Position numbers and translations under genes: made by a program
Shown: positions 13,752 through 14,616 of the stretch, in pieces
Layout of the letters: each line of letters begins with the position of its first letter
Numbering within the stretch: position 1 is the first letter of the stretch
The notes under the pieces: model-generated
Database searches by the model: none
The model's input: the letters and a program-made list of their open reading frames with translations, nothing else
What the model was told of the DNA's origin: nothing
NCBI RefSeq assembly: GCF_000721935.1
Contig: NZ_KL585395.1
Location: forward strand, 193,514-208,129
From: Streptomyces sp. NRRL WC-3549
Lineage (GTDB): Bacteria > Actinomycetota > Actinomycetes > Streptomycetales > Streptomycetaceae
DNA: 14,616 bases
Direction: 5' to 3'

Positions 13752-14616
13752 ATGTGGCGAGTGCTGCGCTCATCTGTGACTTTTCCACCTGTTCCTCCGG
13801 TCGGCGAGGTGCTGCGCCGCTACCCCCGGACCGGTGAGCCCCTCGCCTGCGAGCCGCTCACCAAGGGACTGCTGAACCACGGTTACCGGGTCTCGACCAC
13901 CAGCGGGACGTACTTCCTCAAGCATCACCTCGACAAGCACCACCTCGACGACGCCAGCGGTGACCACGCCACCATCGTCCGTCAGCACCGCGCGACCCAG
14001 CAGCTGCACTCGCTGGGCGTCCCCGTCGCCCCGCCGCTCGCGGACACGGACGGTGACACGGTGACCGTCATCGACGGCCGGCGCTATGCCCTGCACCCCT
14101 GGGTGGACGGCCTGCACCGGGACGGCGCCCAGCTGACGACCGCCCAGTCCCGTCGGCTCGGTGCGCTCCTCGGCGCCGTCCACACCGGCCTGGAGCAGGT
14201 CATGGAGGCGACCCCGCCGCCCGCCGTACGGGGTCAGAGCCCGGACCCCGCGGACACCTTCGCGCTGATCGACGACCTGCTGGCGTCCGCGTCCGCGCAC
14301 GGCACGGGCCCCCGGGACGCGTTCGACGAACTCGCCGTGCACCGCCTCGTGGAGCGCCGTGCGCTGCTGGAACAGCACGCCCACCGCCGCCCGCCGCCCC
14401 CCGGGGAACCGGCGCGCGGGTGGGTGCACGGCGACTTCCATCCGCTGAACCTGCTGTACCAGGGGCCCGAGCCGGTGGCGATCGTGGACTGGGACCGGCT
14501 CGGCGTACAGCCACGGGCGGAGGAAGCCGTACGGGCCGCGGTGATCTTCTTCGTCCGCCCGGACGGCGAACTGGCCCTGGAGAAGGTGCGGGCGTACGCC
14601 CGCGCCTACCGGCGGG
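13752..14616 (+). CDS. Aminoglycoside phosphotransferase (APH)-family kinase, C-terminus outside the window
   Basis: 288 codons of a protein-kinase-like phosphotransferase are visible and the frame is open to the window edge. The nucleotide-binding lobe shows GLLNHGYRVSTTSGTYFLKHH, with Lys57 as the likely ATP-binding lysine. The catalytic loop is VHGDFHPLNLL (Asp228 and Asn233), and the metal-binding motif is IVDWDRLG (Asp246). The family includes antibiotic kinases but also homoserine, choline and other small-molecule kinases, so resistance is not implied. ATG 13752 is the first in-frame start; GTG 13761 and GTG 13776 are alternatives. None has a clear ribosome-binding site, which fits coupling to the split-barrel gene just upstream. 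Confidence 0.85.
   Translation, partial: MWRVLRSSVTFPPVPPVGEVLRRYPRTGEPLACEPLTKGLLNHGYRVSTTSGTYFLKHHLDKHHLDDASGDHATIVRQHRATQQLHSLGVPVAPPLADTDGDTVTVIDGRRYALHPWVDGLHRDGAQLTTAQSRRLGALLGAVHTGLEQVMEATPPPAVRGQSPDPADTFALIDDLLASASAHGTGPRDAFDELAVHRLVERRALLEQHAHRRPPPPGEPARGWVHGDFHPLNLLYQGPEPVAIVDWDRLGVQPRAEEAVRAAVIFFVRPDGELALEKVRAYARAYRR

Noticed and set aside
14040..14441. Aminoglycoside resistance gene call for the APH-family protein
   Set aside because: The motifs identify only the kinase fold. The family is broad, and nothing in the context points to antibiotic modification.

Overview
The window is high-GC DNA from an actinomycete, almost certainly Streptomyces or a close relative. The signs are frequent GTG and TTG starts, GC-rich third codon positions, a member of the mycothiol-dependent maleylpyruvate isomerase family, an XRE/DUF397/ATP-binding trio and a bkd-type 2-oxoacid dehydrogenase operon. 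There are no tRNA or rRNA genes, no insertion sequences and no CRISPR arrays.

Left part (1-3700): a truncated carbon-nitrogen hydrolase gene on the minus strand diverges from an MDMPI-family gene on the plus strand. The latter ends inside a nine-unit octamer repeat, followed by a strong bidirectional terminator. A GntR/FCD repressor and an MFS transporter form a translationally coupled minus-strand pair, so the repressor probably controls uptake of a small carboxylate-like substrate.

Middle part (3780-8500): an OLD/RecF-like ABC-type ATPase gene is followed four bases later by a small PIN-domain protein. No described system comes to mind for this pair, and its layout (ATPase sensor plus nuclease effector) is the best candidate for a novel conflict or defence module. 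Next come a secreted D-Ala-D-Ala carboxypeptidase and a very strong terminator. Then follow the convergent XRE regulator/DUF397 pair and a divergent anti-sigma-like ATP-binding protein, a typical Streptomyces regulatory module.

Right part (8489-14616): the minus-strand operon bkdA-bkdB-bkdC encodes E1 alpha, E1 beta and the E2 acyltransferase of a branched-chain 2-oxoacid dehydrogenase. The E2 gene is broken by a perfect 16-bp tandem duplication in its linker. Divergent from the operon, across a 345-bp AT-richer spacer with nested dyads, lies a NarL/LuxR-type response regulator. Its helix-turn-helix is destroyed by a small indel. A flavin split-barrel protein and a partial aminoglycoside-phosphotransferase-like kinase close the window. 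Two frame-breaking lesions within about 3.6 kb of functionally adjacent genes are unusual; they may be real decay or sequence error.
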